Positions 1 to 11,956 of a stretch of DNA of 64,000 nucleotides are shown piece by piece. This DNA is from Carex sylvatica (taxonomy: Eukaryota; Streptophyta; Magnoliopsida; Poales; Cyperaceae): NCBI GenBank assembly GCA_964058845.1, contig CAXKVR010000015.1:434001-498000 (forward strand), given 5' to 3'. Positions within the stretch are counted from its first letter, which is position 1, and each line of letters opens with the position of its first letter. The notes beneath the pieces were generated by a model. It was given only the letters and a program-made list of their open reading frames with translations, made no database searches and had not been told where the DNA came from. The position numbers were made by a program, and so were the translations under genes.

Positions 1-80
1 CGTGCCAAGTTAACAAGAATACTTTTGAGCCGTTCGATTTAATTATACTCAGTCCAGTAGCCTGAGGGTATGTGAATTTC
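1..80. mobile_element. Right half of a GAATTC-ended MITE, cut by the window edge
   Basis: The window opens inside a copy of the MITE family that is complete at 15540, 41642, 47454 and 62425. The first bases (CGTGCCAAGTTAA) match the interior of the 41642 copy at about 41747. The segment ends with GTATGTGAATTTC, like the GTGAATTC terminus of that copy. The left half is outside the window, so no target-site duplication can be checked. Confidence 0.5.
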
Positions 81-85
81 TTAGG

Positions 86-400
86 GCGTGCTCCAATTGA
101 AGGTACGCAGAGGGAAGGGAGCAAAAAAACACTGTACAGAGGGGAAGATATTGCCAGACTGTATCTGACCGACGGTTCTTCCTTGCTCCAGAAGGAGAGA
201 ATTAAAGAGGTAGCGGAGGGTAGATGGTACTGTGCAGAGGGGAAGAGAGGAGACTGTCATGCTTTGTTTTGGCCAGATATGTACCTCTGATTTGAGGTGT
301 AAAAAACATTGTTCGGAGGGTAGGCTACCTCCGTTGCCCCTTTCTTCCCTTCTCTTTAATGAGGTGTTACCCTCTGCATTCTGGAGCACAACCTTAAGGG
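86..400. mobile_element. Inverted-repeat MITE-like element
   Basis: The ends form an inverted repeat: GTGCTCCAATTG followed by GCAGAGGG on the left matches the complement of CCCTCTGCATTCTGGAGCAC on the right. The interior is purine-rich with repeated GAGGGAAG and GAGGGGAAG blocks. The flanks CTTAGGGCG and CTTAAGGGCG look like an imperfect duplication but do not abut the repeat ends exactly, so the superfamily is not assigned. The short open frames here are shadows of the repeat. Confidence 0.45.
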
Positions 401-480
401 CGTATTCGTTTGTCACGAAATTATACGAGATAAGATTTGACGGGATGGGAACTCACTTTTGAAAAAGTGAAAACCCACAG

Positions 481-1008
481 GCACGGATACACATAGAATT
501 GATTATGAAAATGTGTTAAAATAAGTGTTTGGTTGTACCGTGGAATTAATTGTGAGAAATTTTAATTTATTATTAAAATAATACATGTATCTATTTCAAT
601 TTCTTATCTATTGAGAAAAAAAAATAGTGACTTTTCTGTTTATTTTGTTCTAATTGAAACAATATGTAGGTAACTTTATTTTTTAATTAGCAACGAATAA
701 TTAAATAATATTGTGCGATAATAGTGTTTGTGCATTTCTCAATCAATTAATTCTTTAATTTTTTGTCTTATTAACATTTTAATGAGAAATTCTAATTAAC
801 AATAAAAATAACAGCATATTTAATGCTACATCAAATAAGAGAAGAAATTGCAGGCCATTAAATTTAGCATGTTATAATTTAATATACTTTTGTAATGTAT
901 TTTCTTATTATTTATAATGTTCAATGCAAATAGCATTTTTTTTTCATAACTAAGTACCGAACTGTATTATTTCTAATATTTAATGCAAATAACAGTACTT
1001 CACTAGTA
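481..1008. other. AT-rich intergenic DNA
   Basis: No gene is seen. The segment is AT-rich with short homopolymers and no convincing inverted or tandem repeat. Confidence 0.6.
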
Positions 1009-1017
1009 CAGGTATGA

Positions 1018-1312
1018 CCGAAATTTTTAAAAATACCATATCCCAAAAATAATAAATCAAAACTTCACGCTTTCTAAAAAATTCAAATTTTGACACGGCC
1101 ACATCTCCTAGGTGCGGTCACCTTTTTGCAGGCCGCATCTAAGGAATGCGGCCACTCCTTTTTCGTTCAGATTGAACTGCCGCACGAGAAGAAAAAAAAA
1201 AAAGGGGTGGCCGCATCTAGGAGAAGCAGCCATACTATTTTTTGAAATTCCACAAAATCGTGATTTTTTTATTTATCATTTTCTGAGATATGGTATTTTT
1301 TTTAAATTTCGG
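1018..1312. mobile_element. Small Mutator-like (MULE) MITE with 9-bp TSD
   Basis: The element starts CCGAAATTTTTAAAAATACC and ends with its inverted counterpart (GGTATTTTTTTTAAATTTCGG). It is flanked by CAGGTATGA (1009-1017) and CAGGCATGA (1313-1321), a 9-bp duplication with one mismatch, which is typical of Mutator-like elements. The core holds several GGCCGCATCT-type repeats. The same terminal motif CCGAAATTTTTA is found on the 2320-5495 MULE, so this is probably a related non-autonomous element. Confidence 0.7.
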
Positions 1313-1321
1313 CAGGCATGA

Positions 1322-2310
1322 ACTGGTACAAACCTTGTATCAAGAGTATGTAGTTGCATAAATTTATTCCAAAATTTAAAAATTACATAACAACAATCAT
1401 ACAAATGCAACATTAAATTTCTGGAGTTTAAAACAACAACCATCACCATATATTTGCATACCGGTACGAACTGGTACATACCAATTTTTTTCTTAATTAC
1501 CAAAGCTCAATCATACAATAGTTAGGTGAAAATTACATAAAGTTTTACCTATATATTGTTGGCCTCATTCTATCATACAAGTTAATTTGAGAGCAACATT
1601 GACTTAATTTCATAATAAGTTGCTATTGCACAACATTTAAGTCAAAAACAGATTGTATAACAAATATGTGGTTTTAGTGAAATGATATTCATATAAGTAC
1701 TCACTAAAGTTTATAATTTTTTTTTTTTTTTGAGACACTTGGTTCAATCACAACAGCCAATATAATTCTCAATAACATAATAACATTCTTACAATTTGAT
1801 TAATTTCAGTCACAACAGCCAACGGAAAAAAAAAAAAAAAAAAAAACCAAAAGGGAAATAAAATTAAAATCTTCTTACCTACCAGTACCAACACTTCTAA
1901 CTTGCTGGCACCAAGACTAATCTTTAGCAAAATTGGTATAGACTGAAAATAAATTATTAATAATGCAATTAAATAAAATAGATTAAATATTAACATAATG
2001 TTGCTCATTAATCATTATTTTATAAAATATAAACATTACATATTAATTACTACTTATTATTTTATAAAATATATATTTATAAACATTTATAAAAAAAAAT
2101 AAACATTAAAGATAAGTGGTAACTAATTTTGAAAATATATTTTAGATGAATTTTGTGTAAATATAATAACTTAACATATGAGGTAGATCTATTGAATTTA
2201 AAATATGTGATTAAAAAGAAAAAAAAAAAATCTGTCCAGACTCCGGATTGATCAAATATAATTTATCCCACAATTGAAAACAACACAAGAAGAATTGTGC
2301 TTATTCATAT
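1322..2310. other. AT-rich intergenic DNA with homopolymers
   Basis: No gene is seen. It holds T and A runs near 1718 and 1827, a twice-repeated CACAACAGCCA (1750, 1812), and very AT-rich sequence at 1960-2150. Confidence 0.6.
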
Positions 2311-2629
2311 TCATTTGAGCCGAAATTTTTATAAATGTTCAAAAAAATAATAAAATTACAAAATTTCCCACTTTTTAAATTTATTTTGATTTATATCCCT
2401 TTCAGTTACTGGGTAATCAGATTTGAATTAATTTTTCGGTTATTGGATACCTGGATTCATAGAATTTGTTGGATTACTGAGTAAGCGAAAAGAAACCAAA
2501 TATTGAGTGACTCAGTAAGCAGAAAGTAGATTAGGTTACTCAGTCCGGAAAGAGTTTTTTTTTTTTTTTTGAAAACTTCCGAAATTTGTGATCCGTGAGC
2601 TCTTCTGTTGGTCTGTGGTAGCGAGAGGG

Positions 2630-2760
2630 AAAGGGGATAAGAATGCGAAAGGGAGAAGGGAAGATAGCGAGAGGGAGAAGGGAAGAAAGCGAAAGGGAGA
2701 AAGGAAGATAGCGAGAGGGAGAAGAGAAGAAAGCGAAAGGGAGAAAGGAAGAGAAGCTCT
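2630..2760. repeat. GA-rich minisatellite inside the MULE
   Basis: Units of about 22 bp alternate between GATAGCGAGAGGGAGAAG and GAAAGCGAAAGGGAGAAA forms, roughly six copies. It lies just inside the left terminal repeat. Open frames over it are low-complexity Arg/Glu/Lys or Ser/Leu/Pro strings and are not taken as genes. Confidence 0.7.
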
Positions 2761-2819
2761 CCTCTCGGCAAATCAGTTTTATTTTTATTTTTATTATTTA
2801 ATCTTCATTTTTTTTTATT

Positions 2820-3310
2820 TGTAGAATATTAGAATAGTTTTGATTAAAATTATTTAGAATATTGTTTAGATTGTTTAGAATTTATAATATTGTTTAGATT
2901 GAGATTATTAGTTCAATAATTTAGAATAGTTTAGATTCTTTTTCGAATAATTTAGAAAATTTCAAAACGGTTTAGATTATTGTCCAAATAATTTTGATAA
3001 TTTCGAAATGGTTTATATTAGTTTAGAAAGTTCCAAAAAGGTTTAGAAAATTATAAAATAGTATAAAATAATTTTAAAAATTTTAAAATGGTGCCCGAAT
3101 GATTTAGAAAGTACAAAAATAGTGTAGAATAATTTTAAAAAAGTTTCAAAACGGTAATTTATAAAATTACAAAATAGTGAAGAATAATTTAGAAATTTTC
3201 AAAATTACGTCCGAATAATTAAAAAAGTTCAAAAATGGTATAGAATAATTTAGACAATACCAAATTGGTGCACGAATAATTTTGAAATTTTCAATAGTGT
3301 AAAATTGTTT
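2820..3310. repeat. AT-rich degenerate tandem array in the MULE
   Basis: Variants of TTTAGAATAATTTAGA and TTCAAAATGG recur about every 30-40 bases through the segment. It occupies the place where the catalytic part of the transposase would be expected in an intact element, so it marks an internal replacement. Confidence 0.55.
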
Positions 3311-4387
3311 AGAAAGCCGATGATGATCAGCACGTGTTGCCGGCACTTTACATCCATGAGGAATTACTTATTTGGTAATAATCCAAGAACTTGAAAGACC
3401 GTTAGGCTTCGCGGATAACTTGAATTTGCACAAATCATCTCTGCACTTTATAGTTAAACATTTAGTTTCGCTTTTAGAAATCAAACATTCACAATTGTTA
3501 CGGATATGAAACTCATTTATTGCCACCCTTAGAGCCGCTTACAACTCAAACACTTGGCCTTTGGCTAATAGATTATCGAATGTTTTCATTGAGCTGCCGA
3601 AAAAATCAACATCCGCAGGTCAAAAACTATATATGTCATTGAAACTATCAACCGGATGTCTCATATTTTCCCGACTAGTAATCGGGTAACGTGCTTCACG
3701 GGACTGTGATTGTGACTCTCTGATTGGTCCAACATCATTGTCGGAACCTGATGACTCATCTGAGAGCATTTCATCCCCGCTGTCCAAACTGTCATCATCA
3801 ATCGCATCCATAGGTGGTGGAGAATCTAGAATCGATACCGGTATACGGACCCAACTGGTACTGGGTTGGGATCGAGTTATGGGTTCAGGGTTTCGACTAG
3901 TACTAGGCCGGAATTGAGTTATGGGTTCAAGATTTCGACTGGTACTAGGTCGAGATTGAGTTATGGGTTCAGGGTTTCGACTAGTACTAGGTCAGGATCG
4001 AGTTTCAGAGATCTGACTGTTCATATTTAATTGGAAATTAAAATCGGTATGGCTCGGTTACAATTCTACAAATAACTCTAGAACCGGTAACCTTTGTGGA
4101 AAAGACACCACAATTCCTAAAATCATTTCGAACGATTACTGGTTTGTTATCGGTACTAATTGATAGTCACGTTGGCCATCGGTAAACATGTTAAACCTGA
4201 CTTAGATTTTCATATTTGCTTCACTAACTGTATACCCAACCAGTTTATAAATCTCATTTTGGAGATAATCAAAGTTATGATTTACGGTTATAGATAATGA
4301 GTATTTAAGTCGGGTGCTGTAAAAAACTCTGTCATCATTGTACATGATTTCTCCTCCAACAAAAATTCTCACACATATGACGGTCAT
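3310..4387 (-). pseudogene. MuDR-type MULE transposase, N-terminal fragment, degenerate
   Basis: Read on the minus strand from the ATG at 4387, one frame keeps coding character with scattered stops. It first gives a segment with VGGEIMYNDD and YSLSITVNHNFDYLQNEIYK, the form of the N-terminal domain of plant MULE transposases. Then comes the VLELFVEL region, three or four Ser/Pro-rich repeats of about 17 residues (RPSTSRNPEPIT type; DNA 3846-4010), an acidic stretch (DAIDDDSLDSGDEMLSDESS, near 3811) and a MuDR-like block: FDNLLAKGQVFEL, then AALRVAINEFHIRN, CLTIKCRDDLCKFKLSA and a PHGCK motif (3590-3330). Stops lie at 4202, in the following VPITNQ region, before the repeats, after FNDIYSF (3620) and after GQVFEL. 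No DDE or SWIM region follows. It is a relic; the MuDR-family assignment rests on motif recognition. Confidence 0.75.
3846..4010 (-). repeat. ~51-bp tandem repeat inside the transposase frame
   Basis: The words GGGTTCAGGGTTTCGACTAG and TACTAGG recur three times with few changes and a period of about 51 bp. The period is a multiple of three, so the minus-strand frame reads through as repeated Ser/Thr/Pro-rich units. This fits expansion while the sequence was still coding. Confidence 0.7.
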
Positions 4388-5504
4388 TTTTTTATTTGAC
4401 TGGTATGGATAACAAACTACAATTTAAAAAAAAAAAATTTATAAGTACAACATAATTTCAGAAATTAAATAATTTATAAATAATTTATAAAAAAAATATT
4501 TTGCTCTTCTTTTTCTGTTTGAATATTTCCTTAATACATTAAAAAATTAGATAGATTTCGTAATTTCATTTTTTTTTTGGGTTTTTTATAACAAAATTGA
4601 TTTGTATTCTTGCTACCTTAAATTTAGTTTTTTCTTTACAGTAACCATTTTTTTTCTTTGTAGAAATATACATTTTGCATTATATTCTCCGTTTAATAAA
4701 AAAAATGAATGAATGATAATAACATGAATGAAAATGATAATTGAGTAAAAAACTTGAATTTTTTTCTTCACAAATACTCTATTTAATTGTTTTCAATTAT
4801 TTTGTATTTTATGCTTTATAAAAACGTTAACCATAGTAGAAAAAATAATATACGGATGAAAATAAATTAATCTATATTTTTCTATATGTATGTTAAAAAC
4901 ATAATTATAATTAAATAAAGTATAAATATTATATAAATCAATAATAAACTATGTAAAATATTAAAAAAAACTATCTTATCATAAAAATATAAAAAATAAA
5001 ATAAATAAATAAATCAAATCATAATAATAAAATTACCTTTTTTTTTTCTTTTTCCTCTCTGTCTGATTGTCTTCCTCTCATCGTCTGAGTGTAATACAAA
5101 ATGTGAATTTATATAGGCAGATAAACCGGATAGTGATGTCTCTCTTTTTTTGCCTCACCGACAAAATAGTGACAAAAGATTGATGTCTCTCTTTTTCTGC
5201 CTCACCAACAAATAGTGACAAAAGAGCTAAATTTCGAAAGTTTTCAAAAAAAAAAATCTCTTTCCGGTTACTGAGTAACCCAACCTACTTTCCGCTTACC
5301 GAGTCACCCAATATTTGGTCTCTTTCCGCTTACCCAGTAACCCAACAAATTCTATGTATCCGGGTACTCAGTAACCGGAAAATTGATTCAAATCTGATTA
5401 TCCAGTAACCGAAAGGGGTATAAATCGAAATACATTTAAAAAGCAGGTAGATTTTATAATTTTATTATATTTCTGGACATTTATAAAAATTTCGATCATT
5501 TGAG

Positions 5505-6676
5505 TTTAGAGAGAGAGAAAGAAGCACTCATGTATGTGAGAGAAAATATTCATATTATCTGAAAAGGCGAAAGTGTGGGGCCCAACCAAGAGAGAGAAGA
5601 ATGGAAAAAAAAAATTGCTCTGAGCTCGCCATTTTTGTCCTACCTTTTTATACTGCGCATAATACTTTTGGAGAAAAAACGTGGGGATTTTTTTCCTACC
5701 TTTTTACACTGCAAAGGATACTTTGGGAAAAAAAAAACGTGGAGAAGAAGAGAAAGAAAAAAGTCTGCCGAACGGATCTCGGGATAAACCTATCAATTCC
5801 CACCAAATTAAAAGCATCCGAACAAACCTCAAAAGCACAACTGCACAAGCACGTGTATTTATACTACAAATCTGTTCCGACAGCCGCATATCCTATTCAA
5901 TCAAAATTCAATCCGAATGAAATTTTTTTTAAAAAAAAATGTTCGTTTGATTATTGTAGAAAGAAAATTAAATTATTGTATTCATATCACTAAATTTATT
6001 AGATCCTTTTTTTTTTCTCACATCATGGATTGCTCATTTTTTTTTCTAAAGTATGTTACAAGAATATTAATCGGATATCCTTTGTGACACTTTACTATTT
6101 AATAAATTAAAAAGAATTTTATTAAAAAGTTAAACAAAAATCATATATTTAGCACAAAAATATTTCAACAAATTTTCATAAAATTGTAAAAATATCGATA
6201 ATTAAGTATCAACATAGAGGTTTAGTGAATCAAAATAAATTTCAATTGCAAATCTAATCTTATATTTTTGACAATAATAACATCACGATGAAAATAAAAA
6301 TATAACATACACTCTAAACTCTAAAATTTCTTATAATATTTTATATAACGCAACCAACTGAATAATTTATCTTCGTATATTCTCACATGTTATTTATCTA
6401 CAAGTTTTTTAAAATTAAATTCTGAAATTTTAAGTTCATATAATTCCATGCTACTTGAGCATGTCCTACGTATTCCTTTTTCCTTTTTTCTTTTTTCTTT
6501 TTTCTTTTGATCTTGTGTATTACCGTCTTGAATTGGATTGATTCTGATCAAACGGTCCGGATTTAAACTTAAATGGCTGAGGTAACACAAAGGATCCTGA
6601 CTCTCACCCAAATCCCGGAGTTTTTGTGTAAGACTATACTTGTAGTATCCAACTATCCATAAGATTCACACTCATA
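5505..6676. other. Intergenic DNA with a ~65-bp two-copy repeat
   Basis: No gene is seen. At 5635-5745 the unit CCTACCTTTTTATACTGCGC ... ACTTTTGGAGAAAAAACGTGG occurs twice in tandem with few differences. The rest is AT-rich with CTTTTTT runs at 6475-6510. Open frames here have no recognisable protein features. Confidence 0.5.
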
Positions 6677-6684
6677 ATCATAAT

Positions 6685-6986
6685 CATAGTGACGAGATAC
6701 CAGAATAATTTGTTTTTGGAGGGATGCCGAGCTGAACGTCGAATTATTCAGTTGACTGAATTTTTATCGAATTAAACCTGAATAATTCGCGAATTTTATA
6801 AACTTTTTACGAATTTTACAAATTATTCACGAATTTTTTCAAAAAATTTCCAAGAACAATTATTTTTTTCAGAATTTTTCTAATCCGAATAATTCCGAAT
6901 TATTATCAAATTATATCCGAATTATTTTCAAATCACAGATTTTTAATCTCGTTGAACCGAATCCAAATAATTCATTTGTTACTATG
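6685..6986. mobile_element. hAT-type MITE with 8-bp TSD (7/8)
   Basis: The ends are CATAGTGACGAGAT on the left and the complement of ATTTGTTACTATG on the right. The flanks are ATCATAAT (6677-6684) and TTCATAAT (6987-6994). The interior is full of GAATTATTC / CGAATTATT words on both strands, a typical subterminal array of short transposase-binding-like repeats. A solitary related end is seen at 24896 (CATAGTGACAAACGAAAAATTCGG). Confidence 0.65.
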
Positions 6987-7309
6987 TTCATAATTAAGTA
7001 ACTCCTCGTCATCACTAAAGGCTATGATAGTTTTCTTCACCGGAACAAAGAGGCGGCTAGCCCTAAATGTTGCATGAATTATGATTTTACTTTCATGTCC
7101 CCTTCCACCCCACCACACCAAAACAAAAGAAAATTCTCTCAATGCGGTCGGCCTACCAACTTACCATCATCGATTCGATTCGATTCTCTATAATGAAAAG
7201 CGCACTTACAAAGTTATAAGTCTTAGCTTGTGAAGCTCGACACTTGATAAGCTAGAATTTATGAAAATTCAATTTAAAAAAGTTACCAGGTACCTTTAAC
7301 GTTCGTGTC

Positions 7310-8170
7310 AATACGGATCCCCTTTTCTTTTTCTTTTTTTTAATTTACCACTCTAATAAATCATAATTAAATTATTATCACTCGATTAATCGGATTTAAG
7401 ATTCCACCACGAACGCATACTCAGTATACGGACGGATCCTAATCGAAAAACATACCCAGTACGCAAACGGATTGGTTCACAAACTGAATATGCGTACCGA
7501 AATTAATTTTTTAATATTTTTTTTGAATTTTTTATTAATCCGTCTGCATATCTAGTATGCGCACGGTTTTTTTTTTTAGTTCTGTTATGAATTGTTTGAA
7601 ATATTTTGATCAATTTTTTTTTTCTGTTCTATTATGTTTCGTTCTGTGGTATTTAGAATTATATATACATATAAAATTTGACAGTGAAATTGTTGAAAAT
7701 AAAAAGTAGTTATTTAACAAATAATTTTTTTTGACTAAATTTGAACTAAAAATTACTACAATAAATTATACACACAATATGAGCAGCATTTTGTACTAAA
7801 TTGGTGCACAAATCGTTACAAATTACACGCACAATTTGATAAATATTTTCTACTACAAATTATATACGCATAATAGAAAACAAAAAATTAGTCAAAAAAT
7901 TTCAAACAATTCATAACAGAACTAAAAAAAAAATCCGTGCGCGTACTGGATATGCGGACAGATTAATAAAAAAATTTAAAAAAATATTAAAAACATCAAT
8001 TTCGGTACGCATATCCAATCCGCGTACTGGGTATGCGTTCCGATTGAAATCCATCCACATACTGAATATACGTTCGTGATGAAATCTTAAATCCGATTAA
8101 TCGAGTAGTAATAATTTAATTTTGATTTATTAGGGTAATAAGGAAAAAAAAATCGGATACGGATCTATCG
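7310..8170. mobile_element. Foldback element, ~860 bp with ~300-bp arms
   Basis: The left half (7330-7600) is the inverted complement of the right half (7910-8160). Paired words include CACTCGATTAATCGGATTTA with its mirror near 8090, GCATATCTAGTATGCGCACGG with its mirror near 7935, and AGTTCTGTTATGAATTGTTT with its mirror near 7907. The arms carry spaced CGCATACTNAGTATGCG-like small palindromes. It is non-coding; no clear TSD was found, so the superfamily is open. Confidence 0.65.
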
Positions 8171-8597
8171 AAATTCTCTCTAAAATTGCGTTACTACGAT
8201 GCGAATTCGGGAAAAGAGGTTGCTCATTTCTACTGTCCCATTTTCTTTTATGTTAGTTTTTATAGCATTTTATGACTTAACATATAGAGAACAATAACTT
8301 TTGTTTTGAACCAGGCAAGTAAATACGTGCAAATAACATTATTACATATATATACACATCAATAGACGAGACAAAAGTTGCATCGTATCAATAGCATTGT
8401 CGGCGGATTACAAGGATTACAAACTTCTCAAGGCAGCATAGTATGAGAAAACATACATGCTGGATATAACTCGTCAAAATGCAATGCAAAGTCTGTCAAA
8501 TATGCAGGATCCTAACTATAAATTCCAAAAGGAAAAAAGAAAAGGAAATCATAGACGAATAGTGCCCTCTCAAGTAGGGCTTCATTCCAAAAGAAAA

Positions 8598-11500
8598 TCA
8601 TTTTTTTGCCAATCTCTTAGCTGCACCAAAAAACAGCGTCTTACCAATAAGGCCGGAATGAAGCCCGCACACAACGGCCACTGTACCACCAATGGCAATC
8701 AATCTCCAATCAATACCCCCTCTTTGATCGACCTCTTTCCTCCCACAATTCCCTATACCACCACTCTCTTCTCTTATACCATTTCTACTATCCTGATTCA
8801 ATACAGTTACAGTCTCTTTAGGTGGCATCTTAGTGGTGATTTGGGCTAACGAGGCGCAACGAGAGAGGGGACTACCATTGCAGATTTCTGTCTTGCGCGC
8901 AAGTTGATATGCACGCATTCCAGCGTGCAGCTTTTTGACTGCACCCCACATACCGTGACGCACCCCTAGTTTAGCGACATCTTTTGGGATACCCATGTCT
9001 TCATAGTGAATTAGGGTTACTTCACAGGCCGAGAGCTGCCCATCTTTCTTTCGCGATTCAACTGGGAAGTAATTGTTACATTTTAGTTTAAGTGAAGTGT
9101 ACAATTTTTTTTTATTCAGAAAAGGAAGGAAATAGGTGATTTTAATGATCAAATTGATTTAATACCAGCCCTGATTCGCCAACTAGAAAAGTACAGTCCA
9201 ACCCTTCTTGGCCTCTCTCTCTCAGGCAAAGAATGATAGGGAACTCCCTGCAGTTTAACAATTCATAAAATGTCAGGCAAATTACCAGAGGATACAATTG
9301 GTTCAATCGCATAATAGATGTTCACCCAACTTAGCTATACCCTCTTTTCCTTATTTTCTTGTTTTGCTATTACTACTTTTTAGGACATAATAATATGATA
9401 GCTATGCAACTAGTTTATGTTTTAACCTATATATTCTCATTCTATCAAATTTTTTTTTTTGGGGGGTGGGGGGAGAAATTATTCACGGTTTAGGTACTTG
9501 TGAGATTTTATTATTCCCAAGTTTGAGATGGTACACTGGGAACTTTAGAAACTTAATGGGCACCTTTGTAATACAGTAGAATGCCTTTCCATCATCCCAA
9601 ATTCGTCGGCCAATAATGTATTCCCGGTCACTGCAGAAGAAAGGGAACTAAAAGAAGTCCCAAAAAAGATCAAATAAGGAATGATATAGTAAAAAATCAG
9701 TTATGAATAATTTATGCTTATAGTGAATATTTACTGCCCACGTCAGCATACCAAATGATGCTGGTCAAAAAAATTATTATTATTTTTTTTCGTTTTTGTT
9801 CATGTAATATTTTAGTCATGCTATTCGTCTAATTAACAAATGCAATAGCTGCAATCATGAATTCCCATAGGGACAAGTCAGCACCGGAAACAACTAGTCC
9901 TTTTAGACAAATTCCATGGTAAACAACTGGTCACTTCAACTTTCTGTAAACCCACAACAATGGTGCCCTAAATTCAGGAATCAGGTCAACCTAAATCTAA
10001 TCAAATTGCTAGCAGCACAAAAAACAAGCTGAGGTATAAATTCTTTGATTGATTCAACTAAATGCGAGTTCATTGCTAAATGACCAAATAAATGTTGGTT
10101 CTGGATACATACTAAATTTTGTTCTCTCCTATATATTGGATTAACAAAAATAATTAGCATGCTATATATTAATTGGATGATTATTAAGTTATAACCACAG
10201 GGCAAATGGTTCGGCAAGACCCAAAAACTACCCACCAGCTGACAAATTGGTACCAGATCTGCCCAGTTAACCCAACTTTCTTATTTTTTTGAAGGAAGTA
10301 GCCTAAGATACCTGTTTAGTTATGAAACAACCAAGTTTACAGCTCACAAAAGCATATATATAGCGAAGAAAAAGCCCAAAACTGTAAAGTGCTTAGTTTC
10401 AGTTTTTCTAAAGTCTAAACACTTCATTGAAGCTTCTCTAAACTTTGGTAGCTTGTCATACCATTCATAGCCATCATAGTAATTTTTGAAACATTATTTA
10501 TCAAAACATATGGTCGCACCTTTTTGATCCATTGAACAATCATGGTCCCATTTTCAGAGAACTCCTCCAAGATCTTGGAGTAGGCAAGCATCGCATCCCA
10601 CTTGAACCTGAAATCGTCATCCCAAAAGAAATCCTTCACCAGCTCAGGTGTTGCGTCCTCAAAAACCGTGCGGCTTCTGTATACTATAGGACCATCCTAC
10701 AAGATATAGGTTTAACTTGCTATCAAGTAGATTTCAGTGCTTACTTGCACAATTACAGCTTAGCCGAGCGTAACTGAAAAATAAAATAAACTAGTACTGC
10801 ACTGTACTATGCCAACTATACAAGCACGTTAACGTCCCAGGCACAAGGCACCAGTGGCTTGCTAGATAGATGCTCAGCATATTTCTTTTTCCTTTCTTTT
10901 TTGAGATATGCTCCATATTAAGATATTTATTTCTAAAAAGACAAAAATATGGTAAAATCATTACATTACTCAGAGACATGTATACTGCACAATAGTATTT
11001 TCATCAATAGGGGCTAAATTTATAAATCAGTAATGCAATAAGTGAGTTAAATTAGATCGATGGACACAATATAAACCATTAAAACAAATAGCCAATTGGC
11101 TCAAAAAAAATTATAGTATAAAGAAACCATAAAGGTACCAAACTAATGTAATGTACCTCAGGCTCATAGCGCCAGGCTTGATAGAGCATATTAGAAGTGG
11201 TACGCTCCATCTGATTCTGCCAAGCCGTATCCCCCATCTTACCATCCAGTAATTGAATTAGATGGTCTAAGTCTTTTTCAGTTACAATTTCATGCTCGAT
11301 TCCAAAATTTCCACTAGTAAAAATATGGGGGAAAAAGGGAAATAAAATTAGTTCAGATAACATTATATTACCTACAAGTGTGCATGTTGTTTTCTTTTTA
11401 AAAAGGAAACAAGCAGCATTGCTACTTTCTTAAGGAAATAATAATAATAACTGAAAGACCATGAAAATCTCTAACCTTAAAATATTACGCTAACTACCAT

Positions 11501-11956
11501 TTTATCTTCTAAGCAAGATTATGATTGAATAAAGATTAAAGCAACTACACCGAGGTTCCCAACTAAATGTCGAGGAACAACATACCTAGCGCTCCCGCCA
11601 GCTGTTTCCCCATTTCGAGTCACTGACTGTGGGGCCGACTCGTCAGTGACCCCCCCACTTTTCACCTTGAAATTTGACCACAATCTCTGACAAACCGAAA
11701 AAACCGACAGAGCGGTGAAAGCCAGCCAGAGTCGTCGTGCGCCGAACCCAGGCGGAGCGGTCCACGCGAACCGTAGTTTGCTCCGTAGACCGAGGAACAC
11801 GAGCCCGGTCCACCGTGGTCGCCAAGCCCACCCGATCACCAGCCCGATCATCACCGCCAGCCAGATCGGCACGGTGCACAGCACCACGTCCAGCGCCACC
11901 TCCGCCACCGCTGGCCTGCGCACGAAATCCAGGCACCAGGTGTACATCTCCCCCAT
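8598..11956 (-). CDS. START domain-containing membrane protein (lipid-binding, StAR-related)
   Basis: Six exons join in one intact frame: 11956-11586, 11313-11157, 10696-10520, 9647-9564, 9247-9166 and 9061-8598. They total 1335 bp and 444 residues plus TGA. All five introns have GT-AG borders with matching phases. Residues 22-43 form a hydrophobic membrane segment (CTVPIWLAVMIGLVIGW), followed by the RPRWTG and PPGFGARRLW motifs of this plant family. The START domain spans about residues 130-350, with TEKDLDHLIQLLDGK, DTAWQNQMERT, FFWDDDFRFKWDAML, MIVQWIKKFPFFCSDREYII and ACEVTLIHYEDMGIPKDVAK. A second hydrophobic stretch lies at about 411-430, near the C-terminus. START proteins bind lipids or sterols in a deep pocket; the ligand is unknown here. 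The membrane segments suggest an ER or other endomembrane site (inference). The start ATG at 11956 gives the expected N-terminus. Confidence 0.9.

Larger units (their letters stand above)
2320..5495 (-). mobile_element. MULE transposon with ~270-bp TIRs and perfect 9-bp TSD
   Basis: The two ends are long inverted repeats: 2320 to about 2590 matches the complement of about 5230-5495. They start (C/T)CGAAATTTTTATAAATG and include several GTTACTGAGTAA-type words. The flanks TCATTTGAG (2311-2319) and TCATTTGAG (5496-5504) are identical, a 9-bp TSD as expected for Mutator-like elements. Inside are a GA-rich minisatellite (2630-2760), an AT-rich array of TTTAGAATAATTTAGA-like units (2820-3310) and, on the minus strand, the N-terminal part of a MuDR-type transposase. 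The DDE catalytic region is not seen, so the copy is internally deleted and non-autonomous. Confidence 0.85.

Noticed and set aside
2588..2824. Arg/Lys/Glu-rich frame at the GA minisatellite
   Set aside because: Pure repeat translation inside the MULE, with no domain and no splice context.
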